NCBI GenBank assembly: GCA_015661405.1
Contig: JACWMK010000091.1
Coordinates: 1-5,679, forward strand
DNA length: 5,679 nt
Direction: 5' to 3'
Origin: Methanobacterium sp.
Lineage (GTDB): Archaea > Methanobacteriota > Methanobacteria > Methanobacteriales > Methanobacteriaceae
Shown: piece by piece, positions 1 to 5,350 of the stretch
Layout of the letters: each line of letters starts with the position of its first letter
Numbering within the stretch: position 1 is the stretch's first letter
The notes under the pieces: model-generated
The model's input: the letters and a program-made list of their open reading frames with translations, nothing else
What the model was told of the DNA's origin: nothing
Databases searched by the model: none
Program-made: the position numbers and the translations under genes

Positions 1-191
1 TTAGTTACACCAGGACCCATCTTAATAGTCTCAGTACCATCAGCAATCAAAGCTAAGGTCTCGTACACATTCTTATTATTGTAGTGGTCTGTAATCCAAG
101 TATATTCAAATCCCACATCTTCCGCAAGCTTCACAAGCTTCACAATTTTACTTATAGGTTCATTAGGAACAAATTCGATACCAAACTTCAT
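1..191 (-). CDS. mer: 5,10-methylenetetrahydromethanopterin reductase (F420-dependent), N-terminal 63 residues, partial
   Basis: This cytoplasmic enzyme reduces methylene-H4MPT to methyl-H4MPT with reduced coenzyme F420, a core step of CO2-reducing methanogenesis. Only 63 codons are present; the frame is open at the window edge. The N-terminus reads MKFGIEFVPNEPISKIV, followed by a TWITDHYNNKN stretch (residues 31-41) and ETIKMGPGVT (54-63). From memory these match Mer of Methanothermobacter almost residue for residue. The family is a bacterial-luciferase-like TIM barrel, and the visible part covers the first beta strands. The ATG at 191-189 is preceded by GGAG (204-201) at a 9-nt spacing, which fixes the start. 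The gene is divergent from the zinc-ribbon gene at 431, so it reads out of the window. Identification is very secure. Confidence 0.96.
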   Translation of the reverse strand, partial: MKFGIEFVPNEPISKIVKLVKLAEDVGFEYTWITDHYNNKNVYETLALIADGTETIKMGPGVT

Positions 192-430
192 ATTTATCAA
201 CTCCAATAATATTATATGTGCCCCATAGTATATAAAAGTGTATATAATGTTTAGAATAGTGTAACTTTTAGTATATTATATAATACAAATATTTAATATT
301 TTTAAAATCCTATTTCTTTTTGAACTGAATTATAAAATATTTTTGTATAGTTCTTAGTCTGTCAAATATATGATTTAAACAAAAATTAATTAATGATAAT
401 AAATAGATTATATATTAAGAGGTGTAATTA
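192..430. promoter_or_regulatory. Divergent intergenic region with candidate TATA boxes for mer and the zinc-ribbon gene
   Basis: This spacer separates two divergent genes and must hold both promoters. On the minus strand, candidate archaeal TATA boxes for mer are TTTTATATA (237-229), ATTATATAC (249-241) and the 12-bp palindrome TATTATATAATA (274-285). The last would give an untranslated leader of roughly 60 nt and the first almost none; sequence alone does not decide. On the plus strand, TATATA-like runs occur near 365-371 and 408-414, but the second lies too close to the start at 431 to be used. The ribosome site of the plus gene is GAGGTG at 419-424, 6 nt before its ATG. No open frame is supported here. 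Confidence 0.4.
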
Positions 431-559
431 ATGTCTCAGAAAACAAAACGTAATTATTGCCCGGGATGTAAAAAAGAAACTATTTGGGATTATTATGAGG
501 CTCGGGGTGGATTTAATCATTGGAAGTGCAGAGATTGCGGTGAGAAAGAAACTTTTTAA
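431..559 (+). CDS. Small zinc-ribbon protein (42 aa), function unknown
   Basis: This complete 42-residue gene is below many gene-finder length cut-offs. The protein has two CxxC knuckles, C10-P-G-C13 and C33-R-D-C36, separated by a 19-residue aromatic and charged stretch. That is the arrangement of a treble-clef or zinc-ribbon fold binding one zinc ion. The second knuckle sits in the typical context WKCRDCGEKE. The ATG has a good ribosome site, GAGGTG at 419-424, complementary to an archaeal 16S 3' end, with 6-nt spacing. Small free-standing zinc ribbons are common in archaea and often bind nucleic acid or act as accessory subunits of transcription or translation machinery; any role here is inference. 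It is a single-gene unit followed by U-rich termination signals and then by the acidic-protein gene in the same direction. Confidence 0.85.
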   Translation: MSQKTKRNYCPGCKKETIWDYYEARGGFNHWKCRDCGEKETF

Positions 560-570
560 AATCTTTTAAA

Positions 571-640
571 ACTTCATTATCTGAAGTATAGATTCATTAT
601 AAAAAAAATTATTTATGTTTTTTTTAAGATTTTTTTTTTT
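571..640 (+). terminator. Hairpin plus poly-T tracts behind the zinc-ribbon gene
   Basis: Twelve bases after the stop codon there is a perfect 6-bp inverted repeat (ACTTCA at 571-576 and TGAAGT at 582-587, 5-nt loop). Runs of 8 T (618-625) and 11 T (630-640) follow. Archaeal RNA polymerase stops mainly at U-rich tracts, so the T runs are the likelier functional part; the hairpin is about 30 nt from the first run and may only stabilise the 3' end. A third run of 7 T lies at 653-659. Confidence 0.55.
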
Positions 641-648
641 AATATAAA
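640..648 (+). promoter_or_regulatory. Candidate TATA box for the acidic-protein gene
   Basis: TAATATAAA lies about 47 nt before the ATG at 695. Initiation some 25 nt downstream, near 668-672, would give a leader of about 25 nt including the ribosome site at 680-685. The upstream flank is a T run rather than a purine-rich BRE, so the call is tentative. Confidence 0.35.
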
Positions 649-679
649 ATTATTTTTTTCCGGTTAATATTGGATAAAT

Positions 680-685
680 GGGGAG
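680..685 (+). promoter_or_regulatory. Ribosome binding site that selects ATG 695 over TTG 689
   Basis: GGGGAG ends 9 nt before the ATG at 695 but only 3 nt before the in-frame TTG at 689. The spacing favours the ATG, removing two residues from the longest reading frame. Confidence 0.7.
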
Positions 686-694
686 TAATTGTGG

Positions 695-1123
695 ATGATT
701 GAGAAAAAAGAACTTGTTGATAAAATTGAAAATACAGAATTAGAGAAGATACCTGGAGATAAAGATATTTGGGAGAAACATATTTATTTAGATGATAATA
801 AGATACTTATTGTTGGTTATGAGGAAGAAGCTTCTTTTAATCAAGATCCGGAAGAGGAAACTGTTAAGAATTATTATTGGTATTGGGAACTTAGAGATGC
901 GAAAACTTGGATTGTTATATTTGAAGACCATGATAAAATTTTTAGTTTTTGTGAATCTGAAATGGGGTCTTATAGTGATCAAGAACGCATGGAAGATGTG
1001 GTTGGGAATATTGATGAAGCAGAAGTATGTTCTTGGAGTAAAAAAGATTTGATTGAAGATATCTCTGAGGATATCGCAGATAAAGTACTGGAATGGTTAT
1101 TACGATTAAAAAAAGATGAATAA
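695..1123 (+). CDS. Acidic hypothetical protein (142 aa)
   Basis: I do not recognise a family. The 142-residue product is soluble, with no signal peptide or membrane helix, and strongly acidic: by hand count about 41 Asp/Glu against about 19 Lys/Arg. Acidic clusters lie at residues 43-45 (EEE) and 51-55 (DPEEE). An unusual aromatic run, NYYWYW, occupies residues 59-64 and leads into strand-like segments around 65-85 (WIVIF, IFSFC). The C-terminal third (about 117-140) looks helical with Leu/Trp heptad-like spacing (IADKVLEWLLRL). There is no zinc motif and no obvious catalytic signature. The start was placed at ATG 695 from ribosome-site spacing. It lies 135 nt behind the zinc-ribbon gene with U-rich terminators and its own TATA-like box between, so it is probably transcribed separately. 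A charge-mimic or inhibitor role is possible for such an acidic protein but is only speculation. Confidence 0.75.
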   Translation: MIEKKELVDKIENTELEKIPGDKDIWEKHIYLDDNKILIVGYEEEASFNQDPEEETVKNYYWYWELRDAKTWIVIFEDHDKIFSFCESEMGSYSDQERMEDVVGNIDEAEVCSWSKKDLIEDISEDIADKVLEWLLRLKKDE

Positions 1124-1364
1124 TTATTTTAATAAATTAATTTACATTTTGAAGATAACATTTAGTGAATAAAATGTTTATATCTAAATTTTATTAATTT
1201 AACATCATTTTAATTTGGGAAGAACTATAGTAATTAGGATAAGAATAATAAATTAAAATTTTTTTTTTTATCAAATAACAGAATAATCGATATTTATAGC
1301 TGGAAAAAGTTACCTTATGATTTTACTAGTTTTTTAAGTTAATAAAATAAATTATTAGATAATT
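1124..1364. terminator. Convergent intergenic spacer with an 11-T terminator tract (1259-1269)
   Basis: This AT-rich spacer lies between two genes that point at each other. The only clear signal is an uninterrupted 11-T run on the plus strand at 1259-1269, 135 nt after the stop of the acidic-protein gene, a plausible U-rich terminator for it. I see no equally good tract on the minus strand for the DUF4326 gene and no supported open frame. Confidence 0.45.
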
Positions 1365-1694
1365 TTATTTACAGGGTTGAATTTCCCCTAATATGGCTGA
1401 TCTTATTATTTCACCGTGACATGGGAGTGGATCACACCAACAAACTAGTGTTAATTCTCCTTTATCTTGATATATGTTTTGGAATCTTCTGATTTCCTTC
1501 CATTCCAAGCTCTCTTCTTTAAGTGATTCTAGAAATTTTCTAAACTTTTTAATTAATCTCAATTTAGATTTATTGTTTATAGGTCCTGTAAATGGGTTTT
1601 TTAATGGTGAGGCTTTAAGTTCATGATAATAATTAAATCTTCCAATATATTCACCTGAACCTTTATATTCAGAGTAATTTTTAATTTCAATCAA
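1365..1694 (-). CDS. DUF4326 family protein (109 aa)
   Basis: This is a stand-alone DUF4326 domain, whose biochemical role is, to my knowledge, unestablished. Recognisable family elements in order are YIGR (residues 16-19), the core motif SPLKNPF (29-35), a helical, basic middle (about 42-75), and the C-terminal LVCWCDPLPCHGEII (83-97), which carries C85, C87, C92 and H93. The family usually reads LVCWC-x(2-4)-CHG, so the key residues are intact and could form a metal or active site. I place the start at TTG 1694, not GTG 1703: the GTG lies inside the ribosome site AAGGTGAT (1706-1699), while the TTG sits 4 nt behind it and gives MIEIKNYSEY, a normal length and N-terminus for the family. The domain occurs patchily in bacteria, phages and some archaea, which suggests accessory DNA. 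It may have its own promoter in the 130-nt gap behind the 101-residue gene. Confidence 0.85.
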   Translation of the reverse strand: MIEIKNYSEYKGSGEYIGRFNYYHELKASPLKNPFTGPINNKSKLRLIKKFRKFLESLKEESLEWKEIRRFQNIYQDKGELTLVCWCDPLPCHGEIIRSAILGEIQPCK

Positions 1695-1698
1695 AAAT

Positions 1699-1706
1699 AT
1701 CACCTT
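1699..1706 (-). promoter_or_regulatory. Ribosome binding site AAGGTGAT of the DUF4326 gene
   Basis: The minus-strand octamer contains GGTGAT, complementary to the archaeal 16S 3' end. It overlaps the alternative GTG codon at 1703-1701 and ends 4 nt before TTG 1694, so it selects the TTG as start. Confidence 0.7.
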
Positions 1707-1790
1707 ACCTACTTTTTTTATAAATTTTGTTTTCTACTGTAGAATTATTATGCAATACAAATGGAAATTAATAATAAATCAGAGAATTAA

Positions 1791-1799
1791 TAATATAAA
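1791..1799 (-). promoter_or_regulatory. Candidate TATA box for the DUF4326 gene
   Basis: On the minus strand the sequence reads AAAAAAATTTATATTA. The TTTATATTA part, with an A-rich upstream flank, is close to the methanogen box A. It lies 25 nt past the stop of the upstream 101-residue gene and would give a leader of about 70 nt for the DUF4326 gene. A second possible box, TTTATAAA around 1717-1724, would make that messenger nearly leaderless and is less likely given the good ribosome site. Confidence 0.4.
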
Positions 1800-1824
1800 T
1801 TTTTTTCAAAAATGTAATTTCAGC

Positions 1825-2130
1825 TTACTCTTCAGAAGCTGTAGAACATAAATTATTATTGGATATAGGAATTTTCCAAATATAACCAATTTTCTTAGTT
1901 TTTATTTGTTTATTCTTTCCTTTCCTTTTCTTTAAGTTAGCTAAACTCGCCTCGCAACCCTTCCATGTTTCAACTGTTTGATTTAAGTATTGGACTATTT
2001 TTTCACTGTATTTTTTAGTTCCAATAGTGTAGTTATCGTCTTCATTATGAATATAACTAATTCCTTCACCGTTTTTTTCTATTATCTTTGATATTTCCAC
2101 TAATTTTTTTGAAATGTTTATAGTCGTCAT
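1825..2130 (-). CDS. Hypothetical protein with Lys-rich segment (101 aa)
   Basis: I do not recognise a family. The 101-residue product has a helical N-terminus (INISKKLVEISKIIEK, residues 4-19), a middle with strand-like pieces and acidic D31-D32, another probable helix near 41-57, and a markedly basic stretch at 67-80 (KKRKGKNKQIKTKK, 9 of 14 basic). A strand-like IGYIWKIPI (81-89) and a short polar tail follow. The basic stretch suggests contact with nucleic acid or ribosome, but no fold is evident. The only ATG is at 2130, and no convincing ribosome site precedes it (AAAGAAACT). A TATA-like AATATATT at 2172-2165 would start transcription about 15 nt before the ATG, fitting a short-leader or leaderless message. 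The missing ribosome site lowers confidence that it is translated well. It is in line with the DUF4326 gene, 130 nt apart. Confidence 0.6.
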   Translation of the reverse strand: MTTINISKKLVEISKIIEKNGEGISYIHNEDDNYTIGTKKYSEKIVQYLNQTVETWKGCEASLANLKKRKGKNKQIKTKKIGYIWKIPISNNNLCSTASEE

Positions 2131-2164
2131 AGTTTCTTTTTTTATTTAGTTATTAAATTTTTTT

Positions 2165-2172
2165 AATATATT
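2165..2172 (-). promoter_or_regulatory. Candidate TATA box for the 101-residue gene
   Basis: AATATATT on the minus strand lies about 35 nt ahead of the ATG at 2130. Initiation about 25 nt downstream would leave a leader of some 10-15 nt, consistent with the lack of a ribosome site. In DNA this AT-rich such a match can be chance. Confidence 0.3.
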
Positions 2173-2340
2173 CTATTAAAATTAATATTAATTGTATTTT
2201 TTGTTAATATAAATCAATCTGATTAAGTATCCTGCTAAAAATATCAATAATTTGTAAAAGAATATCTATTTTAATTTTAAAAAAGTATTTAAAAACCGTA
2301 AAATTTAATTTTAATCGTTTATTAAACATTAGAATAAGCG

Positions 2341-2372
2341 AAAATTGATTATTTATTAGAAAAATCAATTTT
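2341..2372. repeat. 10-bp perfect inverted repeat with 12-nt spacer
   Basis: AAAATTGATT (2341-2350) is the exact reverse complement of AATCAATTTT (2363-2372). The 12-nt spacer would form a hairpin loop if transcribed, or the two arms could be a dyad site for a DNA-binding protein. It is AT-rich, so chance is not excluded. Confidence 0.45.
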
Positions 2373-2443
2373 AAATGTTAATAATAGTAAATTTACAACC
2401 AAATGTTTTAGTTAATTATTGTTATTATAACATAGTATTTCAT

Positions 2444-2453
2444 AATATATAAA
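2444..2453 (-). promoter_or_regulatory. Orphan archaeal promoter (BRE plus TATA box)
   Basis: The minus strand reads GCAAAGGTTTATATATT: an A/G-rich BRE-like flank followed by TTTATATATT, close to the consensus methanogen box A. Transcription would start near 2418-2422, but no coding frame follows before the gene at 2130. It is either a long-leader promoter for that gene or the promoter of an untranslated RNA. Confidence 0.4.
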
Positions 2454-2493
2454 CCTTTGCTTTATAAATTATGTAATCTAAAAAAAAATAAAT

Positions 2494-2725
2494 TTAACTA
2501 ATCAAATTAGCAGCATTGATATTTGTTGAATTTTTAAGTGAATAAATCAAAATAATTAAAATCCATAATAGTACAGAAACTATGAATATTTCGATTAAAT
2601 CCCAATATATTTCCAGGTTGTACAATCGTAAAAACCGTTAAATAAATAGATGTTAGGAAATAAGGTGCTGCTTTATTTTTTTCATAAATAGATATCCTGG
2701 GATACTCTTTTAGATTATTTACTAT
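2494..2725 (-). pseudogene. Frameshifted small two-helix membrane protein gene behind trkH
   Basis: A strong ribosome site, AGGAG (2736-2732), is followed 6 nt later by ATA (2725-2723) where ATG is expected. From there a stop-free frame reads VNNLKEYPRISIYEKNK, then APYFLTSIYLTV. At a run of five T (plus-strand A at 2630-2634) the sense continues in the next frame: LRLYNLEIYWDLIEIFI, then VSVLLWILIILIYSL, ending in a short polar tail at TAA 2496-2494. Removing one T gives one continuous 76-residue product with a charged N-terminus, a first hydrophobic segment (about 21-36) and a very clear second membrane helix (about 44-62). I do not recognise the family. Two lesions, the start codon and the frameshift, suggest recent inactivation, because the rest is undamaged. 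A sequencing error at the homopolymer could explain the frameshift but not the ATA. It lies 36 nt after the trkH stop in the same direction, so it may once have belonged to the trk transcription unit. Confidence 0.6.
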
Positions 2726-2739
2726 ATAATTCTCCTAAT

Positions 2740-2748
2740 AAAAAAAAA
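2740..2748 (-). terminator. Poly-T tract behind trkH
   Basis: Nine consecutive T on the minus strand begin 13 nt after the trkH stop codon. This is a plausible U-rich archaeal terminator for the trkA-trkH transcript. It lies before the ribosome site of the small membrane pseudogene and would separate or attenuate that gene. Confidence 0.5.
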
Positions 2749-2761
2749 GGATAGAAATTAA

Positions 2762-4261
2762 TTATCTTCTTACAGTGTTTCTGAGTAGTATGGCTAAGAA
2801 TATTAGTATAGGCCATATTTCTAATCTACCAATCCACATGTCAAATATGAATAATACTTTTATGACTGGTGGAGAGCTTGCAGTAATAAGGGATGAGGTA
2901 AGTCCTACATTACTTATAGCTGATGCCACCTCAAAAAGTACTTGGGAGACGTTTTGATAATAGAATAGGGTTATAATAACGCTTACAATGTATACTGATA
3001 GAAATATGAAGACAAAAAGTCCAGTTAACCTTGCAATCTCATTATCCACAGTTATATCTTGAATATGATGTATTTTTTTAGATATTCTAGCACTTTGAGG
3101 GAGTAAATATGATTTAATCTCCCACCAAACATCTTTAACTAATGTACCGATCCTAATCCACTTTATACCACCACCAGTTGAACAAGAGCCAGCACCAATA
3201 ATCATGAGCACAGTAAGGACGAAAATGCCCATTCCTGCATATTGATTGGTTATCTCTGGACCGGATGATGTCTGCAGACCAGTGGTAGTTAGAGCTGATA
3301 TAACCTGGAAAACCGATAATCTTAGTGATAATAAAAAGTTATGACCATAATATGGGGTGTTATATAAGAATACACCCACTAAAATGGTCCCTATAATGAG
3401 AAGAGGCCAAGATACCTTTGTTTCTATGTCTTTGAAGTATTCTTTCCATTTTCCTCTTCCAAATGGAGCTGGTAATATAGTGTAATGTAGAGCAAAATTA
3501 GTGGCTCCGATGACCATGATGATCATAGCTACTATTTCAATCCAAATACTGTTATAAAAGGCTAGACTGGCGTTTTGCATGGCAAAACCACCGGTGGATA
3601 AAGCAGAGAATGTATAGAATACTGAGTCAAAAAGAGGCATACCAGCTAGTTTGAATAGAATAATACCAATTATCGTGTATAGTACATATATATATAATAT
3701 GGCTCTTGTTGTGTGCCTTATACTGGGTAATATTCTTTCATCTCTTCCTTCCGCAGCATATAATCTCATAATATTAACGTTGGGTGATGATAGGATGGTT
3801 AAAGCCATTACGATAATTCCTACTCCTCCCAGCCATTGCATGAATCCTCTCCAGAAATCCATGGTATATGTTGTTGCATTCAAATTAACGTACATACTAA
3901 AACCAGTGGTAGTGTAACCGGACATGGCTTCAAAGTATCCTTCTAAGTAGGTTAGATCACCGGCGAAATAAAAGGGTAGTGCTGAAAATGCGCAGGCCAC
4001 TAGCCAAATGCCTGTGGAAAATATCATCGCGCCTCTCAGCGTTAACTCTTCCTCCTTATTAAAGATCCTAAACAATATAACTCCAAATACTATACTAATA
4101 AGCGAAGAATAAACAAAAGGTAATATATATTTATATTCACCATAAATTAAAGCCACTACAATAGGTGTTAACATTAATAACCCGATAAATATGCACATAA
4201 AGCCCGTATAGTGCAATATGGAGCGTGCTTCTCCCATTTTAATTTTGGATGTTGAGTGCAT
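2762..4261 (-). CDS. trkH: Trk/Ktr-type potassium uptake pore subunit TrkH (499 aa)
   Basis: This integral membrane protein forms the K+ pathway of the Trk system and works with TrkA. It shows the four-fold membrane-pore-membrane plan of the SKT superfamily, with one filter segment per repeat: SGYTTTGF (residues 114-121), SALSTGGF (219-226), SALTTTGL (322-329) and SAISNVGL (447-454). The conserved glycines are G120, G224/G225, G328 and G453. QWLGGVGII (142-150) follows the first filter. The gating-loop motif IGAGSCSTGGGIKWIR (355-370) and the C-terminal GRLEIWP (478-484) are family hallmarks. About ten membrane helices are visible, beginning near 17-40 and 45-67. Length is normal. The ATG at 4261 is used; AGGGGAT (4279-4273) sits 11 nt upstream, slightly long, and no ribosome site supports the internal ATG at residue 9. 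It lies 44 nt behind trkA and is almost certainly co-transcribed. Identification is secure; the coupling ion cannot be read from the sequence. Confidence 0.97.
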   Translation of the reverse strand: MHSTSKIKMGEARSILHYTGFMCIFIGLLMLTPIVVALIYGEYKYILPFVYSSLISIVFGVILFRIFNKEEELTLRGAMIFSTGIWLVACAFSALPFYFAGDLTYLEGYFEAMSGYTTTGFSMYVNLNATTYTMDFWRGFMQWLGGVGIIVMALTILSSPNVNIMRLYAAEGRDERILPSIRHTTRAILYIYVLYTIIGIILFKLAGMPLFDSVFYTFSALSTGGFAMQNASLAFYNSIWIEIVAMIIMVIGATNFALHYTILPAPFGRGKWKEYFKDIETKVSWPLLIIGTILVGVFLYNTPYYGHNFLLSLRLSVFQVISALTTTGLQTSSGPEITNQYAGMGIFVLTVLMIIGAGSCSTGGGIKWIRIGTLVKDVWWEIKSYLLPQSARISKKIHHIQDITVDNEIARLTGLFVFIFLSVYIVSVIITLFYYQNVSQVLFEVASAISNVGLTSSLITASSPPVIKVLFIFDMWIGRLEIWPILIFLAILLRNTVRR

Positions 4262-4305
4262 TTAAATCATTAATCCCCTAAAAAAAGTAAGTTTAATATT
4301 AAAAT

Positions 4306-4959
4306 CTATAATTTGGTGAATCTTTTTAGAATATCCTGGGCAAATTTAGTTTTAACCAAAACTGAAACTTTCATACCCTTATTTAAGATCATATCTGGTT
4401 TTGGAATTATTATTTTTCCTTTTTCATATATTGCTACAATTATAAAATCATCAGTAGGACTTAAATCACCAACCCTTCTCCCGATGGTCTTCTCATGATC
4501 TACAGTTAAATCCAATAATTCCGCATCTCCTCTGCCCAAAACCACTAAATCAGCAATTTTAGGTCTTATAATTAATTTTTCTAGATAACTTGCTGCCGTA
4601 AGTTCAGGGCTTATTACTGAGTCAACACCTATCTTTTTAAACGCTGCACTGTGATTGGGATCATTCACTCTAGCAATAATCTTAGGGACGTTATATTCCC
4701 TAACTAATACACATGCCAGTAGATTGGCTTCATCATTTCCCGTAGCCGCTACGAAAACATCTGCATCTTTTATATTAGATTCTTCTAATGTTTTAATGTC
4801 GGTACCGTTGCCTGATATCACCAAAGCATCTAATTCAGAAGCTGCAATGCCACATAAATTATCATCACGTTCAATTAGTGTTACATCGTGTCCGTCAGAA
4901 ATTAGAAATGTCGCGAGATTTAAACCTACTCTCCCACCACCCATTATCACAATATACAT
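4306..4959 (-). CDS. trkA: Trk potassium uptake regulatory subunit TrkA (217 aa, one RCK module)
   Basis: This peripheral cytoplasmic subunit binds NAD(H) or related nucleotides and gates the TrkH pore. The N-terminal RCK_N Rossmann domain (about 1-120) starts MYIVIMGGGRVG with G7-x-G9-x-x-G12. The acidic residue E30 in LIERD at the end of the second strand is the usual NAD ribose contact. ISGNGTD (48-54), AATGNDEANLL (71-81) and IIARVNDP (94-101) follow, all standard for TrkA. The C-terminal RCK_C domain (about 135-215) contains the strand-rich DFIIVAIYEKGKIIIPKP (171-188). The protein has a single RCK module, like archaeal TrkA and KtrA, whereas E. coli TrkA is a tandem duplication of about twice this length. 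ATG 4959 has GGTGA (4971-4967) at 7-nt spacing. It is the first gene of the trkA-trkH operon. Confidence 0.97.
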   Translation of the reverse strand: MYIVIMGGGRVGLNLATFLISDGHDVTLIERDDNLCGIAASELDALVISGNGTDIKTLEESNIKDADVFVAATGNDEANLLACVLVREYNVPKIIARVNDPNHSAAFKKIGVDSVISPELTAASYLEKLIIRPKIADLVVLGRGDAELLDLTVDHEKTIGRRVGDLSPTDDFIIVAIYEKGKIIIPKPDMILNKGMKVSVLVKTKFAQDILKRFTKL

Positions 4960-5050
4960 TAAACTTTCACCAATCCTTTTTTTTAAGATATGACTTTTAA
5001 TGGAACTTTAGGTATTTTACTACTACTTATGATTATCTTATTTTTATGAT

Positions 5051-5060
5051 TAATTATAAA
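5051..5060 (-). promoter_or_regulatory. Candidate TATA box for the trkA-trkH operon
   Basis: TTTATAATTA on the minus strand has an A-rich flank upstream (TTATTATAA, then A8). Initiation about 25 nt downstream would give a leader of roughly 70 nt to the ATG at 4959. Other TATA-like runs exist further upstream near 5084-5096, so the choice is tentative. Confidence 0.4.
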
Positions 5061-5308
5061 TTATAATAATTTTTTTTAAATTAAATATATTATGGTTTAA
5101 CATTTGAATATGATGTATTTTCTCAATAATTACAAGTGTGAAGGTAACTTAATTCATTATTACAAACGCTAGGTAATATTAAATCATTAAAAATAATTGA
5201 TATGAATTTTTAAACCTTTAATTCATTTCATAATTTCAACATTTAATTTAAATGTAAACTACCTTATAAATCTTATTTAGGATTATTAATCATTATAGAA
5301 AATTATTT

Positions 5309-5350
5309 TTTTTGCAGCAAAAATATAATTCTAGTTTTATTAAAAACTGG
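5309..5350. repeat. Two adjacent dyads
   Basis: TTTTTGC-A-GCAAAAA (5309-5323) is a perfect 7-bp palindrome around one base. Seven bases later, CTAGTTTT (5331-5338) pairs with AAAACTGG (5343-5350) across a 4-nt loop, with one G-T pair, forming a compact hairpin. They lie in gene-free DNA between trkA and the IS, so they could be a binding site plus hairpin or the remains of an element end. Confidence 0.35.

Larger units (their letters stand above)
2131..2493. other. Gene-free AT-rich spacer
   Basis: No reading frame of useful length with a ribosome site is seen on either strand in this 363-nt stretch. It holds the probable short-leader promoter of the 101-residue gene at its left end, a 10-bp inverted repeat at 2341-2372, and a well-formed minus-strand TATA box at 2444-2453 without an obvious gene behind it. 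It could encode an untranslated RNA or be a decayed gene; the sequence does not settle this. Confidence 0.6.

Noticed and set aside
689..694. TTG start giving two extra residues on the acidic protein
   Set aside because: Only 3 nt from the GGGGAG ribosome site; the ATG at 695 has proper spacing.
792..1052. Open frames of 86 aa on the plus strand and 64 aa on the minus strand (788-982) inside the acidic-protein gene
   Set aside because: Low-complexity Ile/Leu/Lys composition from AT-rich codons read out of frame; no ribosome sites; fully covered by the better-supported gene.
2408..2443. Minus-strand 11-codon frame starting MKYYV
   Set aside because: The ATG directly abuts the TATA box, upstream of where transcription would start; no ribosome site.
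2131..2493. Possible tRNA, CRISPR repeat or attachment site in the spacer
   Set aside because: No cloverleaf, no regularly spaced repeats and no tRNA-like 3' end; only AT-rich sequence with one dyad.
2775..3917. Plus-strand open frames at 2775-2957 and 3651-3917
   Set aside because: Antisense to trkH, whose protein is unmistakable; no supporting start signals.
4262..4270. Two-codon frame (ATG ATT TAA) immediately before the trkH ATG
   Set aside because: Too close to the ribosome site (2 nt) and probably chance; a start-stop regulatory element is possible but nothing else supports it.
4313..4993. Plus-strand open frames at 4313-4498 and 4655-4993
   Set aside because: Antisense shadows of trkA.
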